From the NCBI GenBank assembly GCA_963696585.1, contig CAVOKW010000003.1:1-26602 (forward strand): a stretch of DNA of 26,602 nt. Reading direction: 5' to 3'. Position 1 is the first letter of the stretch. Every line of letters starts with the position of its first letter. Positions 15,202-24,238 of this stretch are shown piece by piece. The notes beneath the pieces are model-generated. The model worked only from the letters and a program-made list of their open reading frames with translations. It did not search any database and was not told the origin of the DNA. A program made the translations under genes and the position numbers. This DNA is from Parvibaculum sp963696585 (GTDB lineage Bacteria > Pseudomonadota > Alphaproteobacteria > Parvibaculales > Parvibaculaceae).

Positions 15202-18200
15202 GGCTTGGCTGTCGTTCGCTTTCCCTCAATGATGCTATCCAGAAGGGCGTCCGGCAGGACCATAAGGAGGGGTCCCTCGGTCCAAACCAGCGCAGATCTT
15301 ATCTCCTTATCAGGATATATCTGGCGCAAAACCGCGCGATAGGCTGCCATCTGCGCCAGGTAAGCCGGGCTCACCGACTCGAGGTTTGACGGTCCCGGAC
15401 GGTTGGTTTTGTAGTCGATCACAAGGACGTGACGCGTGGTCACACAAAGCCGGTCAATCTGACCCGAGACGAGAACCGGCTTGCCCGCAAACTCAATATG
15501 GCCGACAAGCGGCACTTCTGCCTTGCTACCCGATACAAAGAGCTCGGCAAAGGCTGCATCGTCAAGAATACCAAATACGGCCGATTTGATTTCGGCCTGT
15601 TGCCCGGCATTCAGGTGATAGGCCTCGCGCGCCAGAAACCGTGTGGCAGCGGCTTCGCGTTTCCCGGGCGCAAGATCAGGCAATGTCTGGAGCAGGCGAT
15701 GAATGAGTTTGCCGCGCTGGTAACGTGTGGTGTCGTCGCCTTGAAGAGGTGAATTCACAACCTGCATCGGCAGGTCCTCGGGGGGCATGCGTGAGGGGGC
15801 GAGCGGGCGCGATGTCACGACCTCCAGCGGTGCCGGGCGCCGCGTCCAGGCCGCCAGATCTTTTTCCTCGTCGAGTGTGGCTTTCTCCTCTCCGGGCATG
15901 ACAGCGTCCTGTTCGCCCTCAATGCGCCAGGCGGCATGACCATCCGCCAGCGCTACAGGGGTCGCGCGTGCCTGAAGGCCCTGCAGGATCAGGGCGTACC
16001 AGCTATCCTCTGGCAGATTTCTGCGACCGAGATAACCGCAGACATAGAGCCTGTCACGGGCGCGGGTCATGGCGACGTAGAGCAGGCGCCGATATTCTTG
16101 CATCTGGGCCTTGGACCAGGCTTCACGCGCGGCCCCTGTCACGGCATCATCCAGCGTGCTGCTGACCGGCCAGAAGATGAGACCCCCAGCCTCGGCATCG
16201 TCAAGCAAGGCGGGGGCTGATTGCCCCCCTGGAACAGCGCACGTGTCCGGCATGAAGACGATGGGGGCTTCCAATCCCTTGGCCCCATGCACCGTCATGA
16301 TGCGCACTTCGTTGCGACCCTGTTCCATGTCGCGCTTTATTTCTGCACCGCCGCGTGCCAACCAATGCAAAAAGCCCTGCAGGGATGGTGCATGGCGTCG
16401 CTCAAACTCCAGCGCCAGCCCGAGAAACTCATCAACGGGATCAATCGCATCGGGCCCCAGGCGCGTGACGAGTTTCTGGCGGCCGTTTTCGCCGGACAGG
16501 ATATGCGCATAAAACTCGTAGGGCGGCTCAAAGTCGACCCGCTTCAAGAGACGCGAGAGAAATTCATGCGCGGAGGCATAAACGGGCTTTTCGGTCCTGC
16601 GCTTCTCAAGCGTTTGCCATAGCGCTTGCCCCTCGCGACCATATGCGAGATGCATCAAATCATCTTCGCTCAAGAGGCAGAACGGACCCTTTAGCACGGT
16701 GGCAAGCATCAGATCATCGCCCGGCAAAAGTGCGAATTGCCCAAGCGCCATCAGATCCATCACGGCCATCTGCTCGGTCAGGATCATGCGATCTGCGCCA
16801 GCAACCGGGATACCGGCCTTTTTCAGAGCCCGCACCATCTCGGTCAAAAAAGCATTGCGGCGGCGCACAAGTATCAGAATATCGCCAGGCCGAATGCATT
16901 TCCCCGTCGCCTTTAGGCGTTCGCCGCTCACCAGCCACTGCTTGATTGTCGATGCGATACGCGCAGCCAACCGCGCTTCGGGCGCCTGTGCGCCAATATA
17001 ATCGAGCGGCAGATACCAGGGTGTCTGCTCTTCCCTGTCATTCGGTTTGTCAATATCCCAGATTTCAACGAGACCGGCATCCATCTTGCGCGCCGCCTCA
17101 TGTGTCACCGCTGCGGCAGAGGCCGTCAATCCGTCACTTGCCATTTCCAGTTCGAAAACAGCGTCGACGCTTTCAAGAATCTGGGGCACGGAGCGAAACG
17201 AGCGAACCAGCGGTACTGTTTCCCATGGTTTTTTCGCCGCGCGCACATGATTCTCGAAATAGCGCTTCATTTCATCAAACTTGGCGGGATCAGCCCCTTG
17301 AAATGAAAAGATTGACTGCTTTTCATCCCCCACCGCAAAGATTGTGCGGCTGCCGGGTCGCGCCCCTTCGCCGGCAAGAAACTCCTCGCTCAGCATACGA
17401 ATGATTTCCCACTGATCGGGACTTGTATCCTGCGCTTCGTCCACAAGGATATGATCGATGCCACCATCGAGTTTATAGAGCACCCAAGGCGCCATATCGC
17501 TGCGTGTGAGAAGATTTTTGCTGCGCTCGATCAGATCGTCATAGTCGAGCATGGCGCGCGAACGTTTGGCCGCCTCAAAGCCCGTCAGAATGGCTTCCGC
17601 CATTTCATAAACGGCTTGTGTGGCTTCGGCGATCCGGACGGTACAGAGTTTTTGATGCAAGGCAACGATGCGTGTTTGTTCTTCCATCAGGGCTTGTGCA
17701 ATGGCTGGATTGTTTTCGGTCGGATTTTTGGTCAGGATTTTAACGAGCGGTGCGGACTCCGCCGTCAGGAACACTTTTTTGTAGAGATTGAGATTCTCCG
17801 CCCGGCGATCTTCAACCGCCAGAAATGTCGCCAGCGCCTCGCCCTTCTGAACATCCGTTTTGCTGCCGCTCGCAAAGACGCTGACTGCTTCGCGCATGAC
17901 GGATTCTGGTATATCGAGCAGCTCCGCCAGGACAGTCTGGGGGCTCTCACCTTGGCGCAGGCCCAAACGCTGGCGCATGGATTGCACCAGCGCATCAAGC
18001 CCCTGATGCTGCTCGATCAGATCGTGGAAACGGGCGCGGCGATTTGATATGCTTGCCAGCAAGTCAGAAAAGCCCGCTTCATCCACCCGTTCAACAATGA
18101 CCTTGAGGGCCTGTCCAATAGGTGAGTCAGGGGCATGGCTTGCCTGTCGCAGGATGTCGTCGCGCACCTGTTGGCGCAATTCATCTGCCGCATTGTCGTC

Positions 18201-18653
18201 AAGTATATCGAAATGCGGTGGCACACCGGCTTCAAGCGGGAAGCGCCCCAACAACCGTTCGCAAAAAGCATGGATGGTCTGGATCTTCAATCCGCCCGGC
18301 GTCTCGATGGCGCGCGCAAAAAGTTGACGGGCGAGCGCAAGCTTTTTGCGGTTCGGCTTTTCGTTCTCAATCTCTTCCAGAATATTGACGAGACCTTGAT
18401 CATCGCACATGGCCCATTGACCAAGACGTTTATAGAGCCGCGCTGACATTTCTGCCGCGGCTGCCTTTGTGAATGTCAGGCAGAGAATATGCTGGGGCTG
18501 GCTTCCCGAAAGCAGCAGCCGCGCAACGCGGGTTGTCAGCGCATGCGTTTTTCCAGAACCCGCATTTGCAGATACCCAGACAGATGATTGCGGATCAGAT
18601 GCCTTGCGCTGTTGCTCGTCGGGTGCGGTTTGCGTCTGGGCTGGGCTGTTCAT
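15198..18653 (-). CDS. addA: Double-strand break repair helicase-nuclease AddA
   Basis: The UvrD-like helicase and RecB-like nuclease subunit of AddAB, which resects double-strand ends for RecA loading (the RecBCD counterpart). The 1151 residues are of normal length. Walker A ANAGSGKT has Lys35, TFTKAAAAEMSARL is motif Ia, ILVDEAQDTSPDQW is Walker B (DEAQ type), VGDEKQSIFSFQGADP is motif III, SFRSVP is motif IV, MTVHGAKGLEAPIVF is motif V and YVAMTRARDRLYV is motif VI. The C-terminal nuclease has GQIDRL (about 1064), IDYKTNRPGP (Asp1080, Lys1082) and QMAAY. The ATG overlaps the addB stop (ATGA), so the two subunits are coupled. Confidence 0.97.
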   Translation of the reverse strand: MNSPAQTQTAPDEQQRKASDPQSSVWVSANAGSGKTHALTTRVARLLLSGSQPQHILCLTFTKAAAAEMSARLYKRLGQWAMCDDQGLVNILEEIENEKPNRKKLALARQLFARAIETPGGLKIQTIHAFCERLLGRFPLEAGVPPHFDILDDNAADELRQQVRDDILRQASHAPDSPIGQALKVIVERVDEAGFSDLLASISNRRARFHDLIEQHQGLDALVQSMRQRLGLRQGESPQTVLAELLDIPESVMREAVSVFASGSKTDVQKGEALATFLAVEDRRAENLNLYKKVFLTAESAPLVKILTKNPTENNPAIAQALMEEQTRIVALHQKLCTVRIAEATQAVYEMAEAILTGFEAAKRSRAMLDYDDLIERSKNLLTRSDMAPWVLYKLDGGIDHILVDEAQDTSPDQWEIIRMLSEEFLAGEGARPGSRTIFAVGDEKQSIFSFQGADPAKFDEMKRYFENHVRAAKKPWETVPLVRSFRSVPQILESVDAVFELEMASDGLTASAAAVTHEAARKMDAGLVEIWDIDKPNDREEQTPWYLPLDYIGAQAPEARLAARIASTIKQWLVSGERLKATGKCIRPGDILILVRRRNAFLTEMVRALKKAGIPVAGADRMILTEQMAVMDLMALGQFALLPGDDLMLATVLKGPFCLLSEDDLMHLAYGREGQALWQTLEKRRTEKPVYASAHEFLSRLLKRVDFEPPYEFYAHILSGENGRQKLVTRLGPDAIDPVDEFLGLALEFERRHAPSLQGFLHWLARGGAEIKRDMEQGRNEVRIMTVHGAKGLEAPIVFMPDTCAVPGGQSAPALLDDAEAGGLIFWPVSSTLDDAVTGAAREAWSKAQMQEYRRLLYVAMTRARDRLYVCGYLGRRNLPEDSWYALILQGLQARATPVALADGHAAWRIEGEQDAVMPGEEKATLDEEKDLAAWTRRPAPLEVVTSRPLAPSRMPPEDLPMQVVNSPLQGDDTTRYQRGKLIHRLLQTLPDLAPGKREAAATRFLAREAYHLNAGQQAEIKSAVFGILDDAAFAELFVSGSKAEVPLVGHIEFAGKPVLVSGQIDRLCVTTRHVLVIDYKTNRPGPSNLESVSPAYLAQMAAYRAVLRQIYPDKEIRSALVWTEGPLLMVLPDALLDSIIEGKRTTAKP

Positions 18654-21600
18654 TCATCCCCCTCCCCGGCGGATGCCCATTCGCGGACCCGTGCAAGATG
18701 ATCATAATCGCCAATTTGCGCCTGAAACCTTGGCCGCAACCGCGACAGATAGGGCTGCGTCAGATTTTCATAGCCACGCAATAACGTGACGAGCTCGGCA
18801 TAAGTACTTTCGGCAAGCTCACCAGCTGGATCATCAATCCTTGAGGATTTATCCGACTTGCCATCACCCTTGAGACGCAAATGCATGACGGCGCTGACAG
18901 GGCGCGGCCCAAATTCGGCAAAGCCTCCGCGCACCGCCATCGCTGCCTCAAGCGGCAATTGGGGGGCCAATCCCAGCTTGACCTGTTTATCAGATGGCGC
19001 CTGCCCGGTTTTATAATCAATGATAATGAGACTGCCATCATTCGCTTCATCAATGCGATCGGCCTTGCCGCATAGCGTGACCGGGCGTTGCAAGTCGGTG
19101 ATGACGATGCTGCCGGTGATTTCCGGATGAGACCGCTTGATGCCGGTGCGATGGCTCATTTCAAAATCCAGGAACCAATCAACAATGCTTACAAAGCGTG
19201 GCCACCAGAAGGCAGCAACGCCGGGCCTGTCCAGGAAGGGAGCGAAAGCCCGACGACCATGTGCCAATAACTTCTGATGCGCGTTTTCAGGCAGCCTGTC
19301 GGGATAAGCGCGAACAAAATCTTCCAGCGCCTTGTGGATGATATTGCCACGATCCATTGCGGCGACATCGGCATCTATCGGATCCGTCACACGCAACTCC
19401 AACACCTTCCTGGCATAGATTGCGTAGGGGTCACGGATGAGTGTTTCAATTTCGGTGACGGAGAAACGATCAGGACGCCAGGCAACAGGTGGCGCCGGTT
19501 TTGGTTTGATGATGACCGGGGCATCCTCGGCGCGGTCCAGAATGCGCGCCATATCGGTCCATGCCGACGCAGCGACCTTGTCTGCCTTGCCGAGACCTTC
19601 AAGCAGACTTGTCAGCCGCAACAGCCAACGCGACGCCACCGTTGGCGTGCCCCCTTGCTTCAAGGCTCGCGTCAAGAATACCTGTGTGGCACAAGCCCCT
19701 TCCACAAAATCATGCGCCGAGAGGCCGATGCGGCGCTCTGGTGGCTCAAGGCCCAATGCCGTTCGCATGGGGCGGTTGAGCCAGGGATCAATCTTTGCGT
19801 CAGTCGGCCATATGCCTTCGTTCAGGCCGCCAAGGATCGTGATGTCTGCATGTTGCAATCGTGCTTCCAGGGGGCTCCAGATTGCCAGTCGGGGATGGCG
19901 GCCATATTGGGGGCGCAGGGCGCGCGCCATGGCAAGATCCGTTACAAGGCGTGGCCAGATCCGGGGCGGGGCGGCGTCCATCAGAGGAATGGCGTCCGCA
20001 AGATCGCGCAGAAAATCGCGCGCGGCTTCCCCTGCTTCGCGGGACCAAAGAACAAGGGCGCCAGATGTTTCGTCGCTCGCTGCAATCCGTTCCGCTGTCG
20101 CAACATGCGTGGCCAGAAGCGCCGCAAGGTCAACTTCACGCGCCGACATGATGTCGATGAGTGGCGCAAATACCTGCTCAAGGCGATCAAGGAATGCGCT
20201 GATCGATTGTACTTCGCTCTCGCGCCCGCCTCTCTCTTCTCGCCATTGGGCAAGCGCCCCCCGCAGACCCGCAATACCCGGTCCCGGTCGTGGTCCATGC
20301 AGCAATGCCGCTTCCAGCCGTCGTGCATCGGCACGCGTCCGAGCCGGCGCTTGCCCCAAGGCGGTCAAGGGATGCTTGAGAAGTGCAAGGAGCGGGATCG
20401 GCGCGAAGTCCTCGGCCGCGGCGTCTGCCACATGACGCAGAAAAACAAGGGGAGGGGTCAGGGCCAAGGGGATGCCTGCGGAATCATCAATGGCAATGCC
20501 CCAGCGCTGAAGCTCCATGGCCACGCGGCGCGCGAGCTGGCGATCGGGTGTCACCAGGGCGGCCGTCTGGCCTGGCGTTTCAAGTGCGTGGCGCATCAGC
20601 AGCCCTATGGCGCCGGCCTCCTCGCGCTCATTGGCCGCCTCGATGAATGAAAGCCCGTTTATGCTCTCATCGGCAAGGGGCGCAAGCTCCGACAGGATGT
20701 CACGCCAACCATCCGTTGTTGCCGCAGGACGCAAGGCCTCCGAGATCAACCGTTGACGCGGCGAGGTCTCAGTCGCAACGCCCGGCCAGATCATGACGTC
20801 GGTACGTGACGCCCCCAGACTGGTCAGAAGTTTCTTCAGTCCATATTGGGGATGGGATGCCGTATCAGGCGAACCGATGGCGTCCCAGCTTGCCGCATCC
20901 ATGACCAGATCAAGCCCGGGGAGAACGAGTGCCCCTTGTGCCAGACGGGCAACAACATTCATGAGGCGCGCTGTCGCCGGGATTGAGCCTGTAGAACCTG
21001 CCGCGATCACGGGCCCGCATGGCGGGGTGGCGCGCCAGCGATCTGCCTGACCCGCCAGCAACCGATTGCGACGATCGGCTTGATCAATCATGCCGAGCAT
21101 ATCGAGCTCTCTCGGCCATTGTTCGGTCAGGACCGCAAGGAACTCGATTGTCAGTTGCCAATTGCGCGCAAACTCGTCTGGTACAATCGAGGCGAGCTGA
21201 TCGAATGCCACACCTTCTGTCAGGCCCATATCGAGAAATTGCCCGAGGTCACTGGCCAGCGACAAGGCGCGAACAATATCGGGCACCCCCCGTTCGCTGT
21301 CTCTTTCCCAATAATCGAGAATGAGACGGGCCAGACGCATTTGCCGCATCAAGGGGGGGATCGCCGGTGGCAGATCCAGCGTCTCTTCGGCAAGCCCCAC
21401 CGGATCCAGCAGCAGCTCATCCTCATCAATATCGCCAAGAGGTGTAATCCCTGGCAAGATCATCGCCTTGCCGTCACCCGCACGCAGGAATGCATCAGCC
21501 AGGGCGCGAACGGCGCGACGCGTGGGCAGGAGAATGGTGACATCTTCGAGCCGGGTTTCGCTCGAAAATCGCCCGCGTAGCGTCGGGTCTGCCAGCAGGG

Positions 21601-21670
21601 TTCTGGCCAGATGATCCAGAAAGGCCGCACCCGGCGGCATGGTGTACAGGGTCAGGGAATCGTGCGCCAT
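18650..21670 (-). CDS. addB: Double-strand break repair protein AddB
   Basis: Partner of AddA, with a helicase-like fold and a second RecB-family nuclease domain; in other bacteria this subunit recognises Chi. The 1006 residues match the alphaproteobacterial type. The N-terminus has ILLPTRRAVRAL where an active helicase would carry a P-loop, so ATP hydrolysis by AddB is not expected. The nuclease region has NIIHKALEDF, CGKADRIDEANDGSLIIIDYKTGQ and QLPLEAAM. The cysteines that bind a 4Fe-4S cluster in Bacillus AddB are not visible: the first site reads RDPYAIYARKVLEL and the C-terminal tail has no Cys. It starts at ATG 21670, 55 bp after murU. Confidence 0.95.
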   Translation of the reverse strand: MAHDSLTLYTMPPGAAFLDHLARTLLADPTLRGRFSSETRLEDVTILLPTRRAVRALADAFLRAGDGKAMILPGITPLGDIDEDELLLDPVGLAEETLDLPPAIPPLMRQMRLARLILDYWERDSERGVPDIVRALSLASDLGQFLDMGLTEGVAFDQLASIVPDEFARNWQLTIEFLAVLTEQWPRELDMLGMIDQADRRNRLLAGQADRWRATPPCGPVIAAGSTGSIPATARLMNVVARLAQGALVLPGLDLVMDAASWDAIGSPDTASHPQYGLKKLLTSLGASRTDVMIWPGVATETSPRQRLISEALRPAATTDGWRDILSELAPLADESINGLSFIEAANEREEAGAIGLLMRHALETPGQTAALVTPDRQLARRVAMELQRWGIAIDDSAGIPLALTPPLVFLRHVADAAAEDFAPIPLLALLKHPLTALGQAPARTRADARRLEAALLHGPRPGPGIAGLRGALAQWREERGGRESEVQSISAFLDRLEQVFAPLIDIMSAREVDLAALLATHVATAERIAASDETSGALVLWSREAGEAARDFLRDLADAIPLMDAAPPRIWPRLVTDLAMARALRPQYGRHPRLAIWSPLEARLQHADITILGGLNEGIWPTDAKIDPWLNRPMRTALGLEPPERRIGLSAHDFVEGACATQVFLTRALKQGGTPTVASRWLLRLTSLLEGLGKADKVAASAWTDMARILDRAEDAPVIIKPKPAPPVAWRPDRFSVTEIETLIRDPYAIYARKVLELRVTDPIDADVAAMDRGNIIHKALEDFVRAYPDRLPENAHQKLLAHGRRAFAPFLDRPGVAAFWWPRFVSIVDWFLDFEMSHRTGIKRSHPEITGSIVITDLQRPVTLCGKADRIDEANDGSLIIIDYKTGQAPSDKQVKLGLAPQLPLEAAMAVRGGFAEFGPRPVSAVMHLRLKGDGKSDKSSRIDDPAGELAESTYAELVTLLRGYENLTQPYLSRLRPRFQAQIGDYDHLARVREWASAGEGDE

Positions 21671-21725
21671 GGCACGACTCTAGCAGGGCAATACCTGCAA
21701 GGCAGGCGATAATTCAGGCGGTAGC

Positions 21726-22454
21726 TCAAAGCCGCCGCATAAAATCCTCAGCCTCGGCCAGATCGTCGGGTGCCCCGACATGCATCCATGTGCCGCCCAT
21801 TCGCCAGCCATATAACCGCCCCTGCTCAATCATGCGGTCCCATATGAGATTCGTCGAAAAGGCACCTTCAGGACCCTCCTTGAAAAAACCCGGTTTGATG
21901 ACCTGCACCCCCGCAAACATGTAGGGGACCGTTGTGCTGGCGATACGACGGGTCAAGGCGCCATCGGCTGTCATGTTGAAATCGCCGCGTCCCACATAGC
22001 CGATGGTGCGCACCGCATCGGCGATCATCAGCAGGGCGTCCATGCGGTCCGGATCAAAGGCGTCCATCAGACGCGACAGGTTCTGACCCCAGCCTTCGAC
22101 CCAGACGGAATCCGAATTGAACGTCAAAATCGGTTCGTCACCCAGAAGGGGTCGTGCTTTCTTGATGCCGCCGCCAGTTTCCAGCAACAATCCGCGTTCA
22201 TCAGAGATGACTATGCGTGGCCCGCGTCCTGATGCCATGCGGGCTTCGAGATGCGCCTCCATCAAATCGGCAAAGTGATGAACATTGACAATGGCTTCTT
22301 CGATGCCCGCTTCGTCCAGCCGATTCAATGCGTGATCTATCAGCGCCTTGCCCATGAAGGGCACCAGCGGCTTGGGCAGCTTGTCGGTCAAAGGCTGCAT
22401 GCGCGTGCCTTTTCCTGCCGCCAGAACCATCGCCCTTCTTATTTTCACACTCAT
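21726..22454 (-). CDS. murU: Nucleotidyltransferase, MurU-like (MurNAc-1-phosphate uridylyltransferase)
   Basis: Sugar-1-phosphate nucleotidyltransferase of 242 residues. In the recycling pathway first described in Pseudomonas it converts MurNAc-alpha-1-phosphate and UTP to UDP-MurNAc, bypassing MurA. The N-terminal signature is MVLAAGKGTRMQPLTDKLPKPLVP (residues 9-32). VNVHHFADLM, ETGGGIKKA and FNSDSVW (metal-binding Asp) follow, and WMHVGAPDDL closes the protein. The assignment to MurU, and not to another NTP transferase, rests mainly on its coupling to amgK: the ATG at 22454 overlaps the amgK stop by four bases. Confidence 0.85.
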   Translation of the reverse strand: MSVKIRRAMVLAAGKGTRMQPLTDKLPKPLVPFMGKALIDHALNRLDEAGIEEAIVNVHHFADLMEAHLEARMASGRGPRIVISDERGLLLETGGGIKKARPLLGDEPILTFNSDSVWVEGWGQNLSRLMDAFDPDRMDALLMIADAVRTIGYVGRGDFNMTADGALTRRIASTTVPYMFAGVQVIKPGFFKEGPEGAFSTNLIWDRMIEQGRLYGWRMGGTWMHVGAPDDLAEAEDFMRRL

Positions 22455-23539
22455 ATCTTCAACCCGTCAGGCAGGACATTGGCTTGCGCCCAGCGACGCA
22501 AATCGGCAAGCGCCGGATGGGCAAGATTGCGCATGAGATAATCCATCGAGCGCGGCATATGGGCCATGTAGTGCGGCTTGCCATCGCGCTTGAGGAGACG
22601 CGGCCAAAGACCGATGAGACGCATGGCACGTTCGGCCCCCAGCGCCGCATAAGCGGCGCGGAAGGCTTCCTCTTCAAAGCTCTCAAGATCATGGCGGGCG
22701 CGCGCAACATAGTGGTCGAGCATTTGGGTTTCGCGCTCACGCGGCACATCGCGACGCGCATCCTGTAGGAAGGACACGACGTCATAAGCTCGCGACCCGA
22801 TCAACGCATCCTGATAATCGATCAGGCCAATGCGCGCCACGCCCTCGCGGCCTGCCAACCAGAGCATGTTGGGGGAGTGAAAATCGCGCAGGAACAGGGT
22901 TTTGTGACCATCATCGAAGAGCGGCTTCAAACTTGTCCAGATCGCGTAATATTCGCTGCGCGCCTCTGCGTTCATCTCCTGCTGGCGGACCACTGGCATA
23001 TACCAATCGAGCAGCACATCAATTTCGGCACGAAAAACCGTTTCGTCAAAATGCGGCACGACATGCATGTCACCATTGCCGATGGGCAATTCCTTCGGCG
23101 TCTGCTGAGCCTGCAACACAATTATCGTTTCGATGGCGGCGGCATACATTTCGTCGAGGGCTTCACCCGTTGGGCCATGACCCGCATCGATGGCTGGTCC
23201 GTAAAGATCGTCGCCCAGGTCTTCGAGCAACAACAATCCGTGGGGCAAGTCGGCGGCGAATAATTCGGGAGCTGAAAGTCCGAGGCGGCGGAGATATTCA
23301 CCAACCGCGACAAAGGGTCGGCAATCTTCTGCCAAATGCGCAATGCGGCTATAGGCTTCGCGCCCCGGCACAACCACGGCATCCGGCCCTGCCGGCCAGT
23401 CCATCAGCACAGCCTTGCCGCGCGGACCGGCAAGACGCTCGTAGCGGCGCGAGGAGGCGTCGCCCGCCAGAGGCGCCCGCCGCGCCGCCGCCCATCCTGC
23501 CTGATCGAGAAATGTCGCGATCACCTGTTCGCGGCTCAT
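22451..23539 (-). CDS. amgK: N-acetylmuramate/N-acetylglucosamine kinase AmgK-like (APH-fold)
   Basis: A 362-residue kinase of the aminoglycoside-phosphotransferase fold. AmgK phosphorylates MurNAc and GlcNAc at the anomeric position, feeding MurU. LLLLEDLGDDLYG (102-114) is the hinge region, LFLRDFHSPNMLWL the catalytic loop with Asp219, and GLIDYQDALIGSRAYDVVSFLQD carries the metal-binding Asp241. I chose ATG 23539 because it overlaps the tsaE stop (ATGA) and matches family N-termini (MSREQVIATFL). A frame extending 49 codons upstream overlaps tsaE and is spurious. The tsaE-amgK-murU order is conserved in alphaproteobacteria and supports the pathway call. Confidence 0.87.
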   Translation of the reverse strand: MSREQVIATFLDQAGWAAARRAPLAGDASSRRYERLAGPRGKAVLMDWPAGPDAVVVPGREAYSRIAHLAEDCRPFVAVGEYLRRLGLSAPELFAADLPHGLLLLEDLGDDLYGPAIDAGHGPTGEALDEMYAAAIETIIVLQAQQTPKELPIGNGDMHVVPHFDETVFRAEIDVLLDWYMPVVRQQEMNAEARSEYYAIWTSLKPLFDDGHKTLFLRDFHSPNMLWLAGREGVARIGLIDYQDALIGSRAYDVVSFLQDARRDVPRERETQMLDHYVARARHDLESFEEEAFRAAYAALGAERAMRLIGLWPRLLKRDGKPHYMAHMPRSMDYLMRNLAHPALADLRRWAQANVLPDGLKI

Positions 23540-24024
23540 GCGATCTCTATTCCTTCCAGTCGCCTTACCCATGTCCCATGCCCGGTCAGCACCACACGCC
23601 TTGCACCTTCTGGCATAAGCGTCAGCGAAATGTCGAGCCGGTCCGGCGAGAGGGTTGCCAGTTCGCGATCTGCCTTTTGCGGCCATTCGACGAGAACAAC
23701 ACCCTCATCAAGGGCCTCCTCAAGTCCGAGTTCACGCAGCTCGCGCTCATCGTCAATACGATAAAGATCGACATGGGTGAGGTGTGGCCCCGGACAGTCA
23801 TAGGTCTGCACCAGGGTGAAAGTTGGACTTGGCACATCTTCGTCGAGACCGTATGTCGCCAATCGCGCCTTGATGAGCGCCCGGGCCAGCGTGGTTTTCC
23901 CCGCCCCCAGATCACCACGCAGCAACAGCAGATCGCCTTGCCGCAAAAGACCTGCCAATGCCGCGCCCAGCTGCCGGGTGGCTGCTTCATCGGCAAGATC
24001 GAGGATTCTGGCGACATGACTCAT
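23536..24024 (-). CDS. tsaE: tRNA t6A37 biosynthesis ATPase TsaE
   Basis: The ATPase that works with TsaB, TsaC and TsaD to form threonylcarbamoyl-adenosine at position 37 of ANN-decoding tRNAs. The 162 residues are normal. The P-loop GDLGAGKTT spans 37-45 with Lys43, PSPTFTLVQTY is the family's switch motif, VDLYRIDD follows, and VEWPQKADREL is the conserved W-P region. The ATG at 24024 gives MSHVARILDL; longer in-frame sequence runs into the intergenic promoter region and is rejected. It is the first gene of a tightly packed minus-strand operon with amgK and murU. Confidence 0.96.
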   Translation of the reverse strand: MSHVARILDLADEAATRQLGAALAGLLRQGDLLLLRGDLGAGKTTLARALIKARLATYGLDEDVPSPTFTLVQTYDCPGPHLTHVDLYRIDDERELRELGLEEALDEGVVLVEWPQKADRELATLSPDRLDISLTLMPEGARRVVLTGHGTWVRRLEGIEIA

Positions 24025-24099
24025 GCCAGCGGTTTTACCTTGCGTTGCGGCACGGGGGAAGCAAAGCCATGCAAGTTGTCGCAGCAGCAATTTTGAAGT

Positions 24100-24113
24100 T
24101 GACGCAGGCGTCA
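24100..24113. promoter_or_regulatory. Palindrome TGACGC-AG-GCGTCA, operator candidate
   Basis: A perfect inverted repeat with six-base arms and a two-base centre, in the divergent tsaE/ferredoxin-reductase region. It falls just downstream of the predicted tsaE start point. It shares the TGACG/CGTCA half-site with the palindrome at 24162. The regulator is unknown. Confidence 0.45.
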
Positions 24114-24124
24114 TTATTTGTCGT

Positions 24125-24153
24125 TCTATAAGAAAAACAAGGCCATTTCCCAA
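24125..24153 (-). promoter_or_regulatory. Putative promoter of the tsaE-amgK-murU-addBA operon
   Basis: On the minus strand TTGGGA (24153-24148) and TATAGA (24130-24125) with a 17-base spacer, about 100 bases upstream of tsaE. Motif-based. It lies between the two palindromes at 24100 and 24162. Confidence 0.4.
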
Positions 24154-24160
24154 GCATTGC

Positions 24161-24189
24161 GTGACGTCATCATGGCAGGCAGCTACAAG
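24161..24189 (+). promoter_or_regulatory. Putative promoter of the ferredoxin-reductase/ferredoxin genes
   Basis: GTGACG (24161-24166) and TACAAG (24184-24189) with a 17-base spacer. The transcript would start about 43 bases before the ATG at 24239. A weak match. Confidence 0.3.
24162..24169. promoter_or_regulatory. Palindrome TGACGTCA, operator candidate
   Basis: A perfect 8-bp palindrome 59 bp centre-to-centre from the one at 24100, built from the same half-site in compact form. It overlaps the -35 of the putative ferredoxin-reductase promoter. Confidence 0.4.
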
Positions 24190-24238
24190 GAAATGGAAAA
24201 GAAGAGGGTCACGAGGCCCTGCTTTAGGGGAGGGAACT

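Noticed and set aside
19277..20650. 457-codon open frame on the plus strand
   Set aside because: Antisense to addB; cysteine- and arginine-rich translation with no family resemblance.
23540..23686. N-terminal extension of AmgK by 49 residues
   Set aside because: It lies inside tsaE; the ATG overlapping the tsaE stop is the better start.
22933..24096. 387-codon open frame on the plus strand
   Set aside because: Antisense to amgK and tsaE, both well supported with overlapping start and stop codons.
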